Counted from the first letter of the stretch, positions 54,752 to 63,911 are shown. The stretch: 64,000 nucleotides of DNA from Bacteroidota bacterium (GCA_024743405.1 JANSWP010000005.1:103524-167523); one strand, 5' to 3'. The notes: generated by a model from the letters alone, not told the origin. Numbers and translations: made by a program.

Positions 54752-55663
54752 ATGAAAAAAAGTGTATTCTTTTTTCTTGCCCTTTTTTGCTGTCTAAATG
54801 CAAATGCATGGTGGAGTCCAGGTCATATGGTTACTGCAATGATCGCTTACAAGCATTTGAATAAAAATGCAAAAGCACAGGTAGATCAATTAACCAAAAT
54901 TCTTCAAAGAGACTATCCTTATTCAAATCATTTTACAGCTCTGTCTACCTGGCCAGATGATTTGAAAGCAGAAGGAGAACGGAGTTACAATTCATGGCAC
55001 TATACAAATATTCCATACAATCCGAAAGGAGTAGCGCTCCCTCCAAAGCAAAATGTCGATGTTATATGGGCGATTGATCAAGCGAAATCAGTTTTAAGGT
55101 CGAAATCTACAAATGATGTGGATAAAGCTCGCCAATTGGCTTTTTTAATTCATTTTGTGGGAGATCTTCATCAGCCTTTGCATTCTACAACTTATTATGA
55201 TAATGACCTGCCAGCAGGAAATGCAGGAGGGAATGCATTCCCGGTTTCGTCTTATGGAAAGTGGAGAAATCTTCACCAAGTATGGGACGATGGTTGTGGT
55301 TATTTGAGTGAGTATAATGATATTGATCCTTATGGAAAGCAGAAAGAAAAGGTAAATGAAGCCGAATTGAAGCGGTTGGAAGATCTAGCAAAGAAGATAT
55401 GTAAGGCACATCCAGAAAAATCACTAGTTGGTGTTGATGTTTTAGATCAAGATTTTTGGGCATTAGAGAGTCATAAATTGGCAATCAAATATGGTTACAA
55501 AGGCGTACAAAGTATAGATGAGAAAGGTTGGAAGAAATACATCAAACCTAATGATCCTTTATCTGAATATTATTTAGAACAAGGACAAGCCGTGGTGGAA
55601 AAAAGATTGGCAATGGGGGGATATCGTTTAGCTAAAGTCTTGAATGAACTTTTTCCAGAGTGA
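54752..55663 (+). CDS. Secreted S1/P1-type nuclease
   Basis: 303 residues. Signal peptide ends at NANA; the mature protein starts with Trp (WWSPGHMVT), whose amino group is a zinc ligand in this family. HFVGDLHQPLHS and NLHQVWDDG supply further His/Asp ligands of the trinuclear zinc site. A periplasmic or extracellular 3'-nucleotidase/single-strand nuclease that would help scavenge nucleic acid. Length is near the family norm. Confidence 0.93.
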   Translation: MKKSVFFFLALFCCLNANAWWSPGHMVTAMIAYKHLNKNAKAQVDQLTKILQRDYPYSNHFTALSTWPDDLKAEGERSYNSWHYTNIPYNPKGVALPPKQNVDVIWAIDQAKSVLRSKSTNDVDKARQLAFLIHFVGDLHQPLHSTTYYDNDLPAGNAGGNAFPVSSYGKWRNLHQVWDDGCGYLSEYNDIDPYGKQKEKVNEAELKRLEDLAKKICKAHPEKSLVGVDVLDQDFWALESHKLAIKYGYKGVQSIDEKGWKKYIKPNDPLSEYYLEQGQAVVEKRLAMGGYRLAKVLNELFPE

Positions 55664-55677
55664 TTTCTTATAAAGAT

Positions 55678-55878
55678 CTATTTTTCATACCATTTATCAT
55701 CAAAAGTGTCTTCTGTTTTTTCATCTGATTTTAGAATAATATAGGCTTGCCAAACCAATAGGAAAGGGGCAAGAATAATCCCTATTCCAATCAAAATTTC
55801 AGACTCAGTTGCCCACATCATAGTAAGCAATAAAATAAAAGCTATAAAAATCCAGGGAAGCCATTTTTTATAATTCAT
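55678..55878 (-). CDS. Small membrane protein at the end of the cbb3 cluster
   Basis: 66 residues from the ATG at 55876-55878 (MNYKKWLPWIFIAF); an earlier ATG would overlap the SafE gene. Two membrane helices and a charged tail. Unknown family; same strand and 30 bases behind the SafE gene. Confidence 0.6.
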   Translation of the reverse strand: MNYKKWLPWIFIAFILLLTMMWATESEILIGIGIILAPFLLVWQAYIILKSDEKTEDTFDDKWYEK

Positions 55879-55907
55879 AAGTATTGATTTTGTGAACGAC
55901 TCACTAA

Positions 55908-56603
55908 TTAATGACACATTGGAATATTTGTCATTGCCTCCCAAAAACTAAAATCGGCTGGCACATCAAACTGAATTCCTCTAAAAATTAGCAAAAAGGC
56001 TAAGGCAATCAAAAAGGCTGGATAGAATTTTTTTATCCGATTTCGAATTTTGAAACTAGCCAAATTGCCTACTAAAACAGTTGAGATCATTAGTGGAATA
56101 GTTCCTAACCCAAACAGAAACATATATAGGGCACTTCCTTCAATGCTACCCATGGTAACCGCTCCAATAATCGCCATATAAACTAATCCGCAAGGCAAAA
56201 AACCATTCAAAAATCCAGTTCGAAAAAAGGCTGAATGAGACGAGTTTTTTAGGTGTTTGGCTAATTGGCTTTTGACAAAAAAGAAAAAGCGACCGACCAC
56301 ATTTGAATGTAAAAGACGAGATTCAATATTGATAGAAAAAAGGGCAATGATCAATACACCAATACCCATAAATATAGATGTCCACCTTTGGATTCCAGCT
56401 AAAAATAGCCCTTCTCCAAGGAGACCGATTAAAATTCCAAGTAATACATAGGTGAGAGTTCTACCAAAATTATATAGTAATATTTTTCCAATCGTTTGAA
56501 ATTTATTTGAGTTATCGTGTGGCATAGCTAACGCAATCGGGCCACACATGCCTACGCAGTGTAAACTTCCAAAAAGTCCGATTGTAAAAGCTGTCCAAAG
56601 CAT
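55908..56603 (-). CDS. Sulfite exporter TauE/SafE family protein (cbb3-associated)
   Basis: 231 residues, six membrane segments. The early HCVGMCGPIALAMP and the mid-chain NGFLPCGLVYMA are typical of the DsbD-like/SafE proteins that sit next to ccoG and fixH in Bacteroidota and proteobacteria, where they are linked to copper or heme handling during cbb3 assembly. The cysteine pair in MCGP and PCG is kept. Function inferred from family and context. Confidence 0.88.
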   Translation of the reverse strand: MLWTAFTIGLFGSLHCVGMCGPIALAMPHDNSNKFQTIGKILLYNFGRTLTYVLLGILIGLLGEGLFLAGIQRWTSIFMGIGVLIIALFSINIESRLLHSNVVGRFFFFVKSQLAKHLKNSSHSAFFRTGFLNGFLPCGLVYMAIIGAVTMGSIEGSALYMFLFGLGTIPLMISTVLVGNLASFKIRNRIKKFYPAFLIALAFLLIFRGIQFDVPADFSFWEAMTNIPMCH

Positions 56604-56651
56604 TGATTAGGTTTTTAAGATCAAGATATTATTGAGCTTGTTGATAAGCTT

Positions 56652-57104
56652 CTATGGCTTTGATTTAATACCCAATATTTTCTTGTCAAAATATCCTTTT
56701 TCCCCGCTATCCCATTCTACCTCTGCCGTCCATCGTCCTCCTTTAAAGTTTTCGGTTGAGATTTTCATTTCATTCAATTCATTTAATTGAATAGGAAACT
56801 CCATATCCAGTTTTTCATCACTGGCTCGGTAGAAAAGGATTTTTCCCGTTATCGCTTTCAAGTCTTTTGGGAAAAGAAATTCAACTGAGTTGATTTCTGA
56901 ATAATATTCAATCGACATTGGGTTTTCTAATCGAAGACTATTCATCTTTCGATCATACATAGACTGATAGGCTAGGTCTTTTTCATAATAGTTTTCTGCC
57001 ACCAAGCTATTGTCGTATTGGGTAGATTTATAAACTTGATAAAATAAAGATCCTGCGAAAATGGTATAGAATAGAAAAATTCCCGTACCCCAATTAAATT
57101 TCAT
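56652..57104 (-). CDS. ccoH: FixH/CcoH-family cbb3 assembly protein
   Basis: 150 residues. One N-terminal membrane helix (about 7-25) and a periplasmic beta domain; NYYEKDLAYQSMYDR is the usual FixH feature after the membrane anchor. It helps assemble the cbb3 oxidase. Located 53 bases behind ccoG on the same strand. Confidence 0.9.
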   Translation of the reverse strand: MKFNWGTGIFLFYTIFAGSLFYQVYKSTQYDNSLVAENYYEKDLAYQSMYDRKMNSLRLENPMSIEYYSEINSVEFLFPKDLKAITGKILFYRASDEKLDMEFPIQLNELNEMKISTENFKGGRWTAEVEWDSGEKGYFDKKILGIKSKP

Positions 57105-57157
57105 TTTTTTGATGTTTTGTGTGAATGACAGTCAATGTTTAAATCACTAACTGTCAA

Positions 57158-58630
57158 TTATTTCACAGGTCCTAAAAAGTTTGTTTTTACTTTATCTACG
57201 GCTTCTCCATTTGTATAAACCTCAATGAAGATTTTATTTTTCCGACCTTCTAATTTATCTTTTTCCATTTCAATAAAGAATGCGCCTTCGGCCATGGAAC
57301 TGCCTGCAACAGTAGGTGCATCACCGACTAATTTTAAAACCCCAAAATCGCTCAGTAATTTGAACTCAAGCGGCATTTCATGATTCGTCTTATTAAAAAC
57401 TTGGTAGTTGTAAAGGTTACTAATGTGATCATCGCCTACCTTTTGGTACAACATTCCGGGAGTTCTTAAAACGACTGCTTCTACATCGGAACGATTGCCT
57501 AGGAAGAACACATTTGCAGCAATCAATAATAATAAAACAGATGTATAGGCTTTAACTCTAGCAGTGAAAATTTTCTGTTGCCCTGCTATCACACCATTAT
57601 AACTATCATATCGAATTAAGCCTTTTTTACGGTCAACTTTTTCCATGATTTCATCACAAGCATCCATACAGGCTGTACAATTGACACATTCTAGTTGTAC
57701 TCCATCACGGATATCAATTCCCGTAGGGCAGACTTTTACACATAGGTAACAATTGATACAATCGCCAGTTATTTTTATTGGCTTTTCTTCAACTACGAGA
57801 CTGTTTGTGTCATCTGAAAAAGCGGCAGTAGCAACTTCTGATTGAATATTGGTTAATGGATTTTTCTTCTTTTTCAATTTTCCTCTTGGTTCACCTCTTT
57901 CAAAATCATAAGTCACCAGAATGGAATTGTTATCGGTCATCACACCTTGTAACCTGCCGTAGGGGCAAATCGTTGTACATACTTGTTCCCGCAATCTTGA
58001 AAAGACGAAATAAAAAGCACCTGTAAAGGCAACCATCGCAAAGAAACCACTGGGATTTAAAAACGGAGATTCGGTTACGATTTCAGTGACTCTATCTAAG
58101 CCAAGAATATAACTCAAAAAGGTATGAGCAATAAGAATCGAAATAAAAATAAAAATGGCGTGCTTGAGCGCTTTTTTTCGCATTTTTTCAGTGGACCAAG
58201 GTGCTTTATCGAGTCTTCTTTGTGCACTCGCGTCCCCTTCGATCCAATATTCAATTTTACGAAAGACCATTTCCATAAATATGGTCTGTGGGCAGACCCA
58301 ACCACAAAATAATCTTCCATAAATTACGGTAAATAAGACGATGAAAACCAGAAAGGTCAACATGGCTAATACGAATAAATGGAAATCTTGTGGGGTAAAA
58401 TGAATCCCAAAAAGGATGAAATTTCGCTCTAAAATATTGAACAGCACTAAGGGCTCTCCATTGACTTTGATAAAAGGTAATCCGAATAAAATAGCCAATA
58501 GTCCCCAGCTTACATAAGTCCGATAGTCGTAAAATCGCCCTTTTGGTTTTTTCGGATATATCCAAATCCGTTTTCCTTTTTCGTCAACAGTCGCGATTTT
58601 ATCACGGTATTTTTCTGTGTCTTTGATCAT
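57158..58630 (-). CDS. ccoG: CcoG/FixG cbb3 oxidase accessory protein
   Basis: 490 residues. Several membrane segments; GRLFCGWVCPQT (105-116), a second cysteine pair CTTICPYGR (218-226), and a two-cluster ferredoxin part at 291-325 with CxxCxxCxxxCP and CxxCxxCxxxC spacing. CcoG reduces or handles copper for the cbb3 active site. It has an extra linker of about 30 residues (250-285) before the ferredoxin part. Confidence 0.94.
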   Translation of the reverse strand: MIKDTEKYRDKIATVDEKGKRIWIYPKKPKGRFYDYRTYVSWGLLAILFGLPFIKVNGEPLVLFNILERNFILFGIHFTPQDFHLFVLAMLTFLVFIVLFTVIYGRLFCGWVCPQTIFMEMVFRKIEYWIEGDASAQRRLDKAPWSTEKMRKKALKHAIFIFISILIAHTFLSYILGLDRVTEIVTESPFLNPSGFFAMVAFTGAFYFVFSRLREQVCTTICPYGRLQGVMTDNNSILVTYDFERGEPRGKLKKKKNPLTNIQSEVATAAFSDDTNSLVVEEKPIKITGDCINCYLCVKVCPTGIDIRDGVQLECVNCTACMDACDEIMEKVDRKKGLIRYDSYNGVIAGQQKIFTARVKAYTSVLLLLIAANVFFLGNRSDVEAVVLRTPGMLYQKVGDDHISNLYNYQVFNKTNHEMPLEFKLLSDFGVLKLVGDAPTVAGSSMAEGAFFIEMEKDKLEGRKNKIFIEVYTNGEAVDKVKTNFLGPVK

Positions 58631-58757
58631 TATAAGAAAATGAGAAAGCGAGAGAGTGAGCGGTGATTCGGTAATCTATTCACTTGGTTTTCTGAATTAA
58701 TATACCCTCACTTTCTCCATGTTTTTATAAAGAATTTCTGTCCAAGCATCATCCATT

Positions 58758-58922
58758 AATACACTGTAAACTAAATATCTTACTCTTTTGAAAGCTTCTT
58801 TTATGAGATTACATCGTTAAAAAAATAAGCAAGAGCTAAGGCTATTCCTGATTTTTTCGCTTCGTTCTCTCAAAAAATAACCATCTCCAAAAAAAGCAAC
58901 CTATTTAATTTACAGTGCATCA
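58758..58922 (+). repeat. Palindromic intergenic element, copy J (diverged)
   Basis: Arms cactgtaaactaaat and atttaatttacagtg; core catcgttaaaaaaataagc, an inner variable part and gattttttcgc. It fills the gap between ccoP and ccoG. The rest of the 58631-59015 gap holds no gene. Confidence 0.7.
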
Positions 58923-59015
58923 AAGAAAACTCAGTTTTAATTCGCCGATTTTTCTTTGAGGGACTCCGCTTGGACTTGAGCAGCCGACTAAAAACGGTCG
59001 ACTACTAGTATGACA

Positions 59016-59951
59016 TTATTTCATTCCAATTGCGTCTTCGGTAGCTTCTTCGTCTTCACCTGTCCAGGTTTCTCCTTGAGGATCTTTAGGATTAGCTGGG
59101 TTCGTCCCTTGAAGCGATAAAATATAGCTGGAGACTCGTTGCATATCAGAGGCCCGCAATTGAGATTTCCAAGAGATCATGCCTTTTTCAGGGACGCCAT
59201 ATTTTATGGTCTTGAAGACATTTTTAATGCCGCCACCATTGAGCCAATATTCGTCTGTTAAGTTAGGACCGATGCTATTTCCTTCTCCTGCGAGACCATG
59301 GCAAGATACACATTTAGTCGTGAAAATGGTTTGCCCAAGAGATAACTCGGATTCATCCGTAAGCATTTTTACGTTAGACTCGTTGACCATGTCTGCTTTA
59401 GTTGCCAAATAGCGTTCGACAGCTTGTTCTGCTTCCTCCATTTCTAATTCATAAGATTCGTGAGAGCTCAAGCCATAATCAGAGAAGTGATAATAACCAA
59501 GATATCCAATACCATAAATGATAGAGATATAAAACATCGCTACCCACCATGGCGGTAAGACATTATCCAACTCCTTAATACCATCATAATTATGATCTAA
59601 AAGAATATCCTTCTCTTTTTCAAGAGGTACTAAATCCCATGCTTTATTATTAATTCGGCTCCACCAAGATTCTTCATCCAATAATTTGACTTCTTCCATG
59701 ACCTCAACGCCATGTTCTTCAAGTAATCGGACTTTCTGTATTTGAAGAAGCATATTATTCAAATAGAGCAGGGAAACAAATGCTCCCAAAACCACAAGGA
59801 TACCCATAACCAGCACCATATTATGGAGCATCCATTCCATGACTCCTTCTTTTGGGGTAGCGGCGACGGCTGCGTCTTGTGCCCATACTGCCATAGTCAA
59901 GAACAGCATAGACAAGGTTGATATGAAATATTTGACTTTATTATTTTTCAT
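59016..59951 (-). CDS. ccoP: cbb3 oxidase subunit III CcoP (one heme c)
   Basis: 311 residues from the ATG at 59949-59951 (MKNNKVKYFIS), which overlaps the ccoQ end by 11 bases. Signal/TM at the N-terminus, a second TM at about 43-65, a third at 136-153, and one cytochrome c domain with CVSCH (214-218) and distal M258. Classical CcoP has two CXXCH; the single-heme form is usual in Bacteroidota. Electron entry subunit of the oxidase. Confidence 0.92.
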   Translation of the reverse strand: MKNNKVKYFISTLSMLFLTMAVWAQDAAVAATPKEGVMEWMLHNMVLVMGILVVLGAFVSLLYLNNMLLQIQKVRLLEEHGVEVMEEVKLLDEESWWSRINNKAWDLVPLEKEKDILLDHNYDGIKELDNVLPPWWVAMFYISIIYGIGYLGYYHFSDYGLSSHESYELEMEEAEQAVERYLATKADMVNESNVKMLTDESELSLGQTIFTTKCVSCHGLAGEGNSIGPNLTDEYWLNGGGIKNVFKTIKYGVPEKGMISWKSQLRASDMQRVSSYILSLQGTNPANPKDPQGETWTGEDEEATEDAIGMK

Positions 59952-60141
59952 GATTGAGTGAAATTTCTTTTGGTTGTGAAATAGAATCTTCCAATGGCAT
60001 ATTGGCCATCTTTTGAATATATTCTTTACTTCTTCCAAAAACTGCGACTGCACTTATGACAAACAAAAGGAAGAAAGTCAGCAAGGCGAAGATTGCCATC
60101 CAATTGATATCGCCTGCATTAGCTAAAATATGTTTGAACAT
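59941..60141 (-). CDS. ccoQ: cbb3 oxidase subunit IV CcoQ
   Basis: 66 residues with one membrane helix (about 15-34) and the FGRSKEYIQKMANMPL tail typical of Bacteroidota CcoQ. Its 3' end overlaps the ccoP start by 11 bases, so the two are translationally coupled. Confidence 0.88.
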   Translation of the reverse strand: MFKHILANAGDINWMAIFALLTFFLLFVISAVAVFGRSKEYIQKMANMPLEDSISQPKEISLNHEK

Positions 60142-60160
60142 CTTTTTTTAGTTTGCAGTA

Positions 60161-60208
60161 GGCAGTGGGCAGTTGGCTCTATTTGTGATCAGCCAACTGC
60201 AAACTGCC
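60161..60208. repeat. Hairpin between ccoNO and ccoQ
   Basis: Arms ggcagtgggcagttggct and agccaactgcaaactgcc, 12-base loop. Inside the operon, just 5' of ccoQ; no T-tract. It could set relative mRNA amounts. Wording resembles the repeat at 13431-13468. Confidence 0.65.
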
Positions 60209-60215
60209 GACCGAA

Positions 60216-62348
60216 TTACTGATTCGCCTGTTGACTAGGCTTTATATCTGTACCCAATCTTTGCAAGTAAGCAATGATGGCCACAATCTCTTTAGTCTCA
60301 AGATTATCTTGTTCAATACCATCAGCACGGAGGCGTTTGGCAACTTGATTGGCTTGAGCCATCAGATCGTCATTTGCGATTTCGTCATATCCATCTTCGT
60401 ATGGTGTTCCAAGTGTTCGAAGTACGTTGATTTTATCAGCAGTGGTTGACATATCCAAATCATCAGTTATTAGCCAAGGATATGGTGGCATGATAGAACC
60501 TGGGGAAGTACTCTCAGGATCGAGCATGTGATTGTAATGCCAACTATCAGGATATTTTCCACCGACCCGGTGTAAATCTGGTCCTGTACGTTTACTACCC
60601 CAAAGGAATGGACGGTCGTAAATGAACTCTCCAGATTTAGAATATTCTCCGTATCGCTCGGTTTCCGAACGGAATGGGCGAACCATTTGAGAGTGGCAAC
60701 CTAAACAACCTTCTCGGATGTAAAGGTCTCGACCTTGTAACTCAAGTGGCGTATAAGGCTTGACAGATTCAATTTTTGGAACATTGTCTTCAACCAGCAT
60801 CATTGGTGCGATCTCTACTAAACCTCCAATTAAGACTAAAACCAAAGAAATGACTAACATTTGAACTGGGCGACGCTCAATCCATCTGTGCCAGTGCTCT
60901 CCTTTGTGAGGAACAACGATTTCTCGAGCAGGAGCTTCAGCAGCTTCGTTGGCGAGTAAAGTTTGTCCTTTGACTGTTTTATAAAGGTTGTAGATCATTA
61001 CGAAGAAACCACCCAAGTAAAGGGTTCCACCTAAAGCACGAAGTGCATACATAGGGAGAATTTGAGTAACTGTTTCAAGGAAGTTTCCATATTTTAAGAT
61101 ACCTTCTGGTAAAAATTCTTTCCACATCAAACTTTGGGTCCAACCAGCAAAATACAATGGAATTGCATAGAATAAAATACCCAAAGTACCAATCCAGAAG
61201 TGTGCATTTGCTAGTTTGACTGAGTGTAATTTGGTATTGAAAATTTTAGGTAATAACCAATATAACATACCAAATGTGAGGAAACCATTCCAGCCTAAAG
61301 TACCAATGTGTACGTGACCGATTGTCCAATCAGTATAATGACTAATTGCATTCACAGATTTGATAGAAAGCATTGGTCCTTCTAAAGTTGCCATTCCGTA
61401 AGCTGTAATTGCAACGACCATAAATTTTAAAACTGGGTCTGTTCTAACTCTATCCCATGCACCTCTTAAAGTCAATAATCCATTTAACATACCCCCCCAA
61501 CTTGGTGCAATAAGCATCAATGAAAAGACGACGCCTAATGATTGTGCCCAATCAGGTAAAGAAGTATATAGTAAGTGGTGAGGCCCAGCCCAGATATAAA
61601 TGAAAATTAGTGCCCAGAAGTGAATAATCGATAGTTTATAAGAATAAACCGGACGATTGGCCGCTTTAGGTACGAAATAGTACATCAGACCGAGATAAGG
61701 AGTTGTAAGGAAAAATGCTACCGCATTATGTCCATACCACCATTGAACCAAGGCATCTTGAACACCTGCAAATACACCATAACTTTTCCACATATTGACA
61801 GGTAACTCAATGTTATTCCCAATGTGAAGTACCGTTACGGTAATCCAAGTGGCTATAAAAAACCAAATGGCAACATACAAGTGATTTTCTCTTCTTTTTA
61901 GAATTGTACCAAACATATTGATACCGAAAACGACCCAAACCACTGCAATTGCAATGTCAATAGGCCATTCTAATTCGGCGTATTCTTTGGCACTTGTGAT
62001 TCCTAAAGGAAGTGTGATAGCTGCTGCTAATATGATGACCTGCCATCCCCAAAAATGGAAATTACTCAGGAAGTCACTAAACATACGAGCTTTTAGTAGG
62101 CGTTGGAGAGAATAATAGACCCCCATGAAAATACCATTACCCACAAATGCAAAAATAGCCGCATTCGTATGTAAGGGTCTAATCCGCCCGAAGGTTGTTT
62201 CGGCTAAACCAAGATTTGCGGCAGGGTAGATTAATTGAAATGCGGCGAGCAGTCCAACCAACATTCCGATGACCCCAAATACGATGGTCGCGTAAGCAAA
62301 TTTTTTGACAATAGCATTGTCGTAACTAAATTGTTCAATTCGAGACAT
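60216..62348 (-). CDS. ccoNO: cbb3 oxidase fused subunits I and II (CcoN-CcoO)
   Basis: 710 residues. CcoN part (1-about 465), about twelve helices, with heme and Cu-B ligands H60, H207 (WYGHNAV), H257/H258 (GPHHLLY) and H345/H347 (GHVHIG). Linker, then one TM (about 497-515) and the CcoO cytochrome with CLGCH (548-552). The chain is shorter than CcoN plus CcoO and matches the fused form seen in Bacteroidota. It reduces O2 to water and pumps protons. Highly conserved; no odd residues seen. Confidence 0.95.
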   Translation of the reverse strand: MSRIEQFSYDNAIVKKFAYATIVFGVIGMLVGLLAAFQLIYPAANLGLAETTFGRIRPLHTNAAIFAFVGNGIFMGVYYSLQRLLKARMFSDFLSNFHFWGWQVIILAAAITLPLGITSAKEYAELEWPIDIAIAVVWVVFGINMFGTILKRRENHLYVAIWFFIATWITVTVLHIGNNIELPVNMWKSYGVFAGVQDALVQWWYGHNAVAFFLTTPYLGLMYYFVPKAANRPVYSYKLSIIHFWALIFIYIWAGPHHLLYTSLPDWAQSLGVVFSLMLIAPSWGGMLNGLLTLRGAWDRVRTDPVLKFMVVAITAYGMATLEGPMLSIKSVNAISHYTDWTIGHVHIGTLGWNGFLTFGMLYWLLPKIFNTKLHSVKLANAHFWIGTLGILFYAIPLYFAGWTQSLMWKEFLPEGILKYGNFLETVTQILPMYALRALGGTLYLGGFFVMIYNLYKTVKGQTLLANEAAEAPAREIVVPHKGEHWHRWIERRPVQMLVISLVLVLIGGLVEIAPMMLVEDNVPKIESVKPYTPLELQGRDLYIREGCLGCHSQMVRPFRSETERYGEYSKSGEFIYDRPFLWGSKRTGPDLHRVGGKYPDSWHYNHMLDPESTSPGSIMPPYPWLITDDLDMSTTADKINVLRTLGTPYEDGYDEIANDDLMAQANQVAKRLRADGIEQDNLETKEIVAIIAYLQRLGTDIKPSQQANQ

Positions 62349-62474
62349 GATTATTGATTTACGATTGTTCCGATTGTGGATTTACGATTATTTGAGCCTA
62401 ACCCAATTTTGAGCATAAGCAACGTCAAGAGTGTTAAGCTGAAATAACAGGTTATCTGAATTAGTAGCATTATG

Positions 62475-62630
62475 TTATTCGTTATTTTTTGGTTCGTCAT
62501 CAAAAAGGATTCTAACGGAAGGGGTATAATCATCATCATATTGCCCAGATTTGACTGCCCAAAAGAAGGCACCTAAAAATCCGAGGGCGATGATTAAACT
62601 GACTAGGATGAGTAAAAAAATGATTTTCAT
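62475..62630 (-). CDS. ccoS: CcoS, cbb3 oxidase assembly protein
   Basis: 51 residues. MKIIFLLILVSLIIALGFL forms the membrane helix, followed by GAFFWAVKSGQYDDDYTPS and the closing ILFDDE, the standard CcoS pattern (needed for heme and copper loading). First gene of the cbb3 run in this window; 126 bases separate it from ccoNO. CcoI, the copper ATPase often next to CcoS, is not visible here. Confidence 0.9.
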   Translation of the reverse strand: MKIIFLLILVSLIIALGFLGAFFWAVKSGQYDDDYTPSVRILFDDEPKNNE

Positions 62631-62688
62631 TTAAGTTAATTTTGGGCGCAAGTTATGGCGAGTACAAAAGAGCAAGGATGAGGTTTGT

Positions 62689-62715
62689 CATGATAAAAAG
62701 GTGATTTTTATCATG
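62689..62715. promoter_or_regulatory. FNR/CRP-like palindrome upstream of the cbb3 operon
   Basis: catgataaaaa ggtga tttttatcatg, an 11-bp perfect inverted repeat, about 60 bases upstream of ccoS. It contains tgat-tttt-atca (62702-62713), the core of an FNR-type site. An oxygen-responsive FNR-family regulator is a plausible binder because it would control cbb3 genes; binding is inference. Confidence 0.6.
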
Positions 62716-62859
62716 AAATTGAATTGGTTTATTATTGGCTCTTGTCAGGTACTCCCTTACCAGCTTTTCTTAAATTTTTCTGCTCTAGGTATGGTGAAGG
62801 GTTGATTTTATAACTAACTTTCGATCTGCATATAACTTTGAATACCTTAATATCTGACT

Positions 62860-63741
62860 ATGTCTGGCACGTTAAAAGAAATTCGAGATCATATTCAGTC
62901 TATAAAAAAGACACAGCAATTCACTAAGGCGATGAAGATCGTGTCAGCTGCCAAACTGAGAAAAAACCTACCCATTATTTTAAAATATAAGCATTATCAG
63001 AAAAAGTTATTGAGTATGTTGGAGCATGTCCTTTTCGATATAGATAAGGAGGATTCTGGTTTCTTTAATAAGGTGACTCATCCAAAATATGCTTGCCAAA
63101 TCATTATCACTTCTGATAGAGGCTTGTGTGGTACTTTTAATAGTCAGATCCTTAAAACTTCGGAAGCCAATATTAGTAGTCGATATGCACACTTAGTAGC
63201 ATCTGGTGAGCTTACGATCATTTGTATTGGGGAAAAAGGGTACAAGTATTTCACTAAACAGTACCCGAAATATTCTAAAATAGAAGATCATTCGGAACTT
63301 TTACGGGATCTAGATCATGAATCGTGGAATCAGTTTTCTCAAAAACTGATTGATGATTTTAAACAAAAAAAACTGGATTGCATCGATATTACGTTTGCTT
63401 ATTTTGAAAGCGCTGGCAGACAAAACATCAAAACAGTACAATGGCTCCCGATGCCTCTTAAAAGTCCATCTGTTTCGCATCATTATTTCTTTGAACCCAA
63501 TTCTAAAGAACTACTAAAACATTTGATTCCCGATGTTTTAAATGCGCGTTTTTATACAATCCTGTTTGAAAATATAATGTCTGAACATACGGCTCGAATG
63601 AATGCGATGACCAAAGCCACTAAGAATGCTGGAGACTTGGTCACTGAGTTACAATTGACCTATAATAAGGCTCGCCAAAATGCTATAACAATGGAATTAA
63701 TTGACATCGTCAACGCCGCGGAAGCACTTAGAGAAAAGTGA
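62860..63741 (+). CDS. atpG: ATP synthase gamma subunit family protein, isolated
   Basis: 293 residues, gamma-subunit fold: LKEIRDHIQSIKKTQQFTKAMKIVSAAKLR at the N-terminus, ITSDRGLCGTFNS, and the C-terminal helix SEHTARMNAMTKATKNAGD...TYNKARQNAIT. Both coiled-coil ends needed to sit in the alpha3-beta3 ring are present. The gene is not beside other atp genes; upstream is ccoS (divergent) and downstream is element H. The usual GGA near the end (GGAEAL) reads NAAEAL, and it looks more diverged than typical AtpG. It may be the only gamma gene displaced from its operon or a second copy. TAACTTTG (62833-62840) is a -7 candidate. Confidence 0.85.
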   Translation: MSGTLKEIRDHIQSIKKTQQFTKAMKIVSAAKLRKNLPIILKYKHYQKKLLSMLEHVLFDIDKEDSGFFNKVTHPKYACQIIITSDRGLCGTFNSQILKTSEANISSRYAHLVASGELTIICIGEKGYKYFTKQYPKYSKIEDHSELLRDLDHESWNQFSQKLIDDFKQKKLDCIDITFAYFESAGRQNIKTVQWLPMPLKSPSVSHHYFFEPNSKELLKHLIPDVLNARFYTILFENIMSEHTARMNAMTKATKNAGDLVTELQLTYNKARQNAITMELIDIVNAAEALREK

Positions 63742-63744
63742 TTT

Positions 63745-63911
63745 TAAGTAAGAGAGCAATATTAAGTTTAGAATAAATTTTTGAATTATTTTTTTCTCTC
63801 ATAAGGCAAAAAACGCAGTCATAGCCCCTTAGCTCTGGCGAGTATTTTTAACACAGTGAGTGGAAAAAAGAAACTAAAATTTGCTACAGATAATATTGCT
63901 CTCTTACTTAT
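63745..63911 (-). repeat. Palindromic intergenic element, copy H
   Basis: Perfect 19-bp outer arms (aagtaagagagcaatatta and complement), starting just after the atpG stop; core on the minus strand gttaaaaatactcgcca, inner part and tgcgttttttgcc. Confidence 0.85.
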
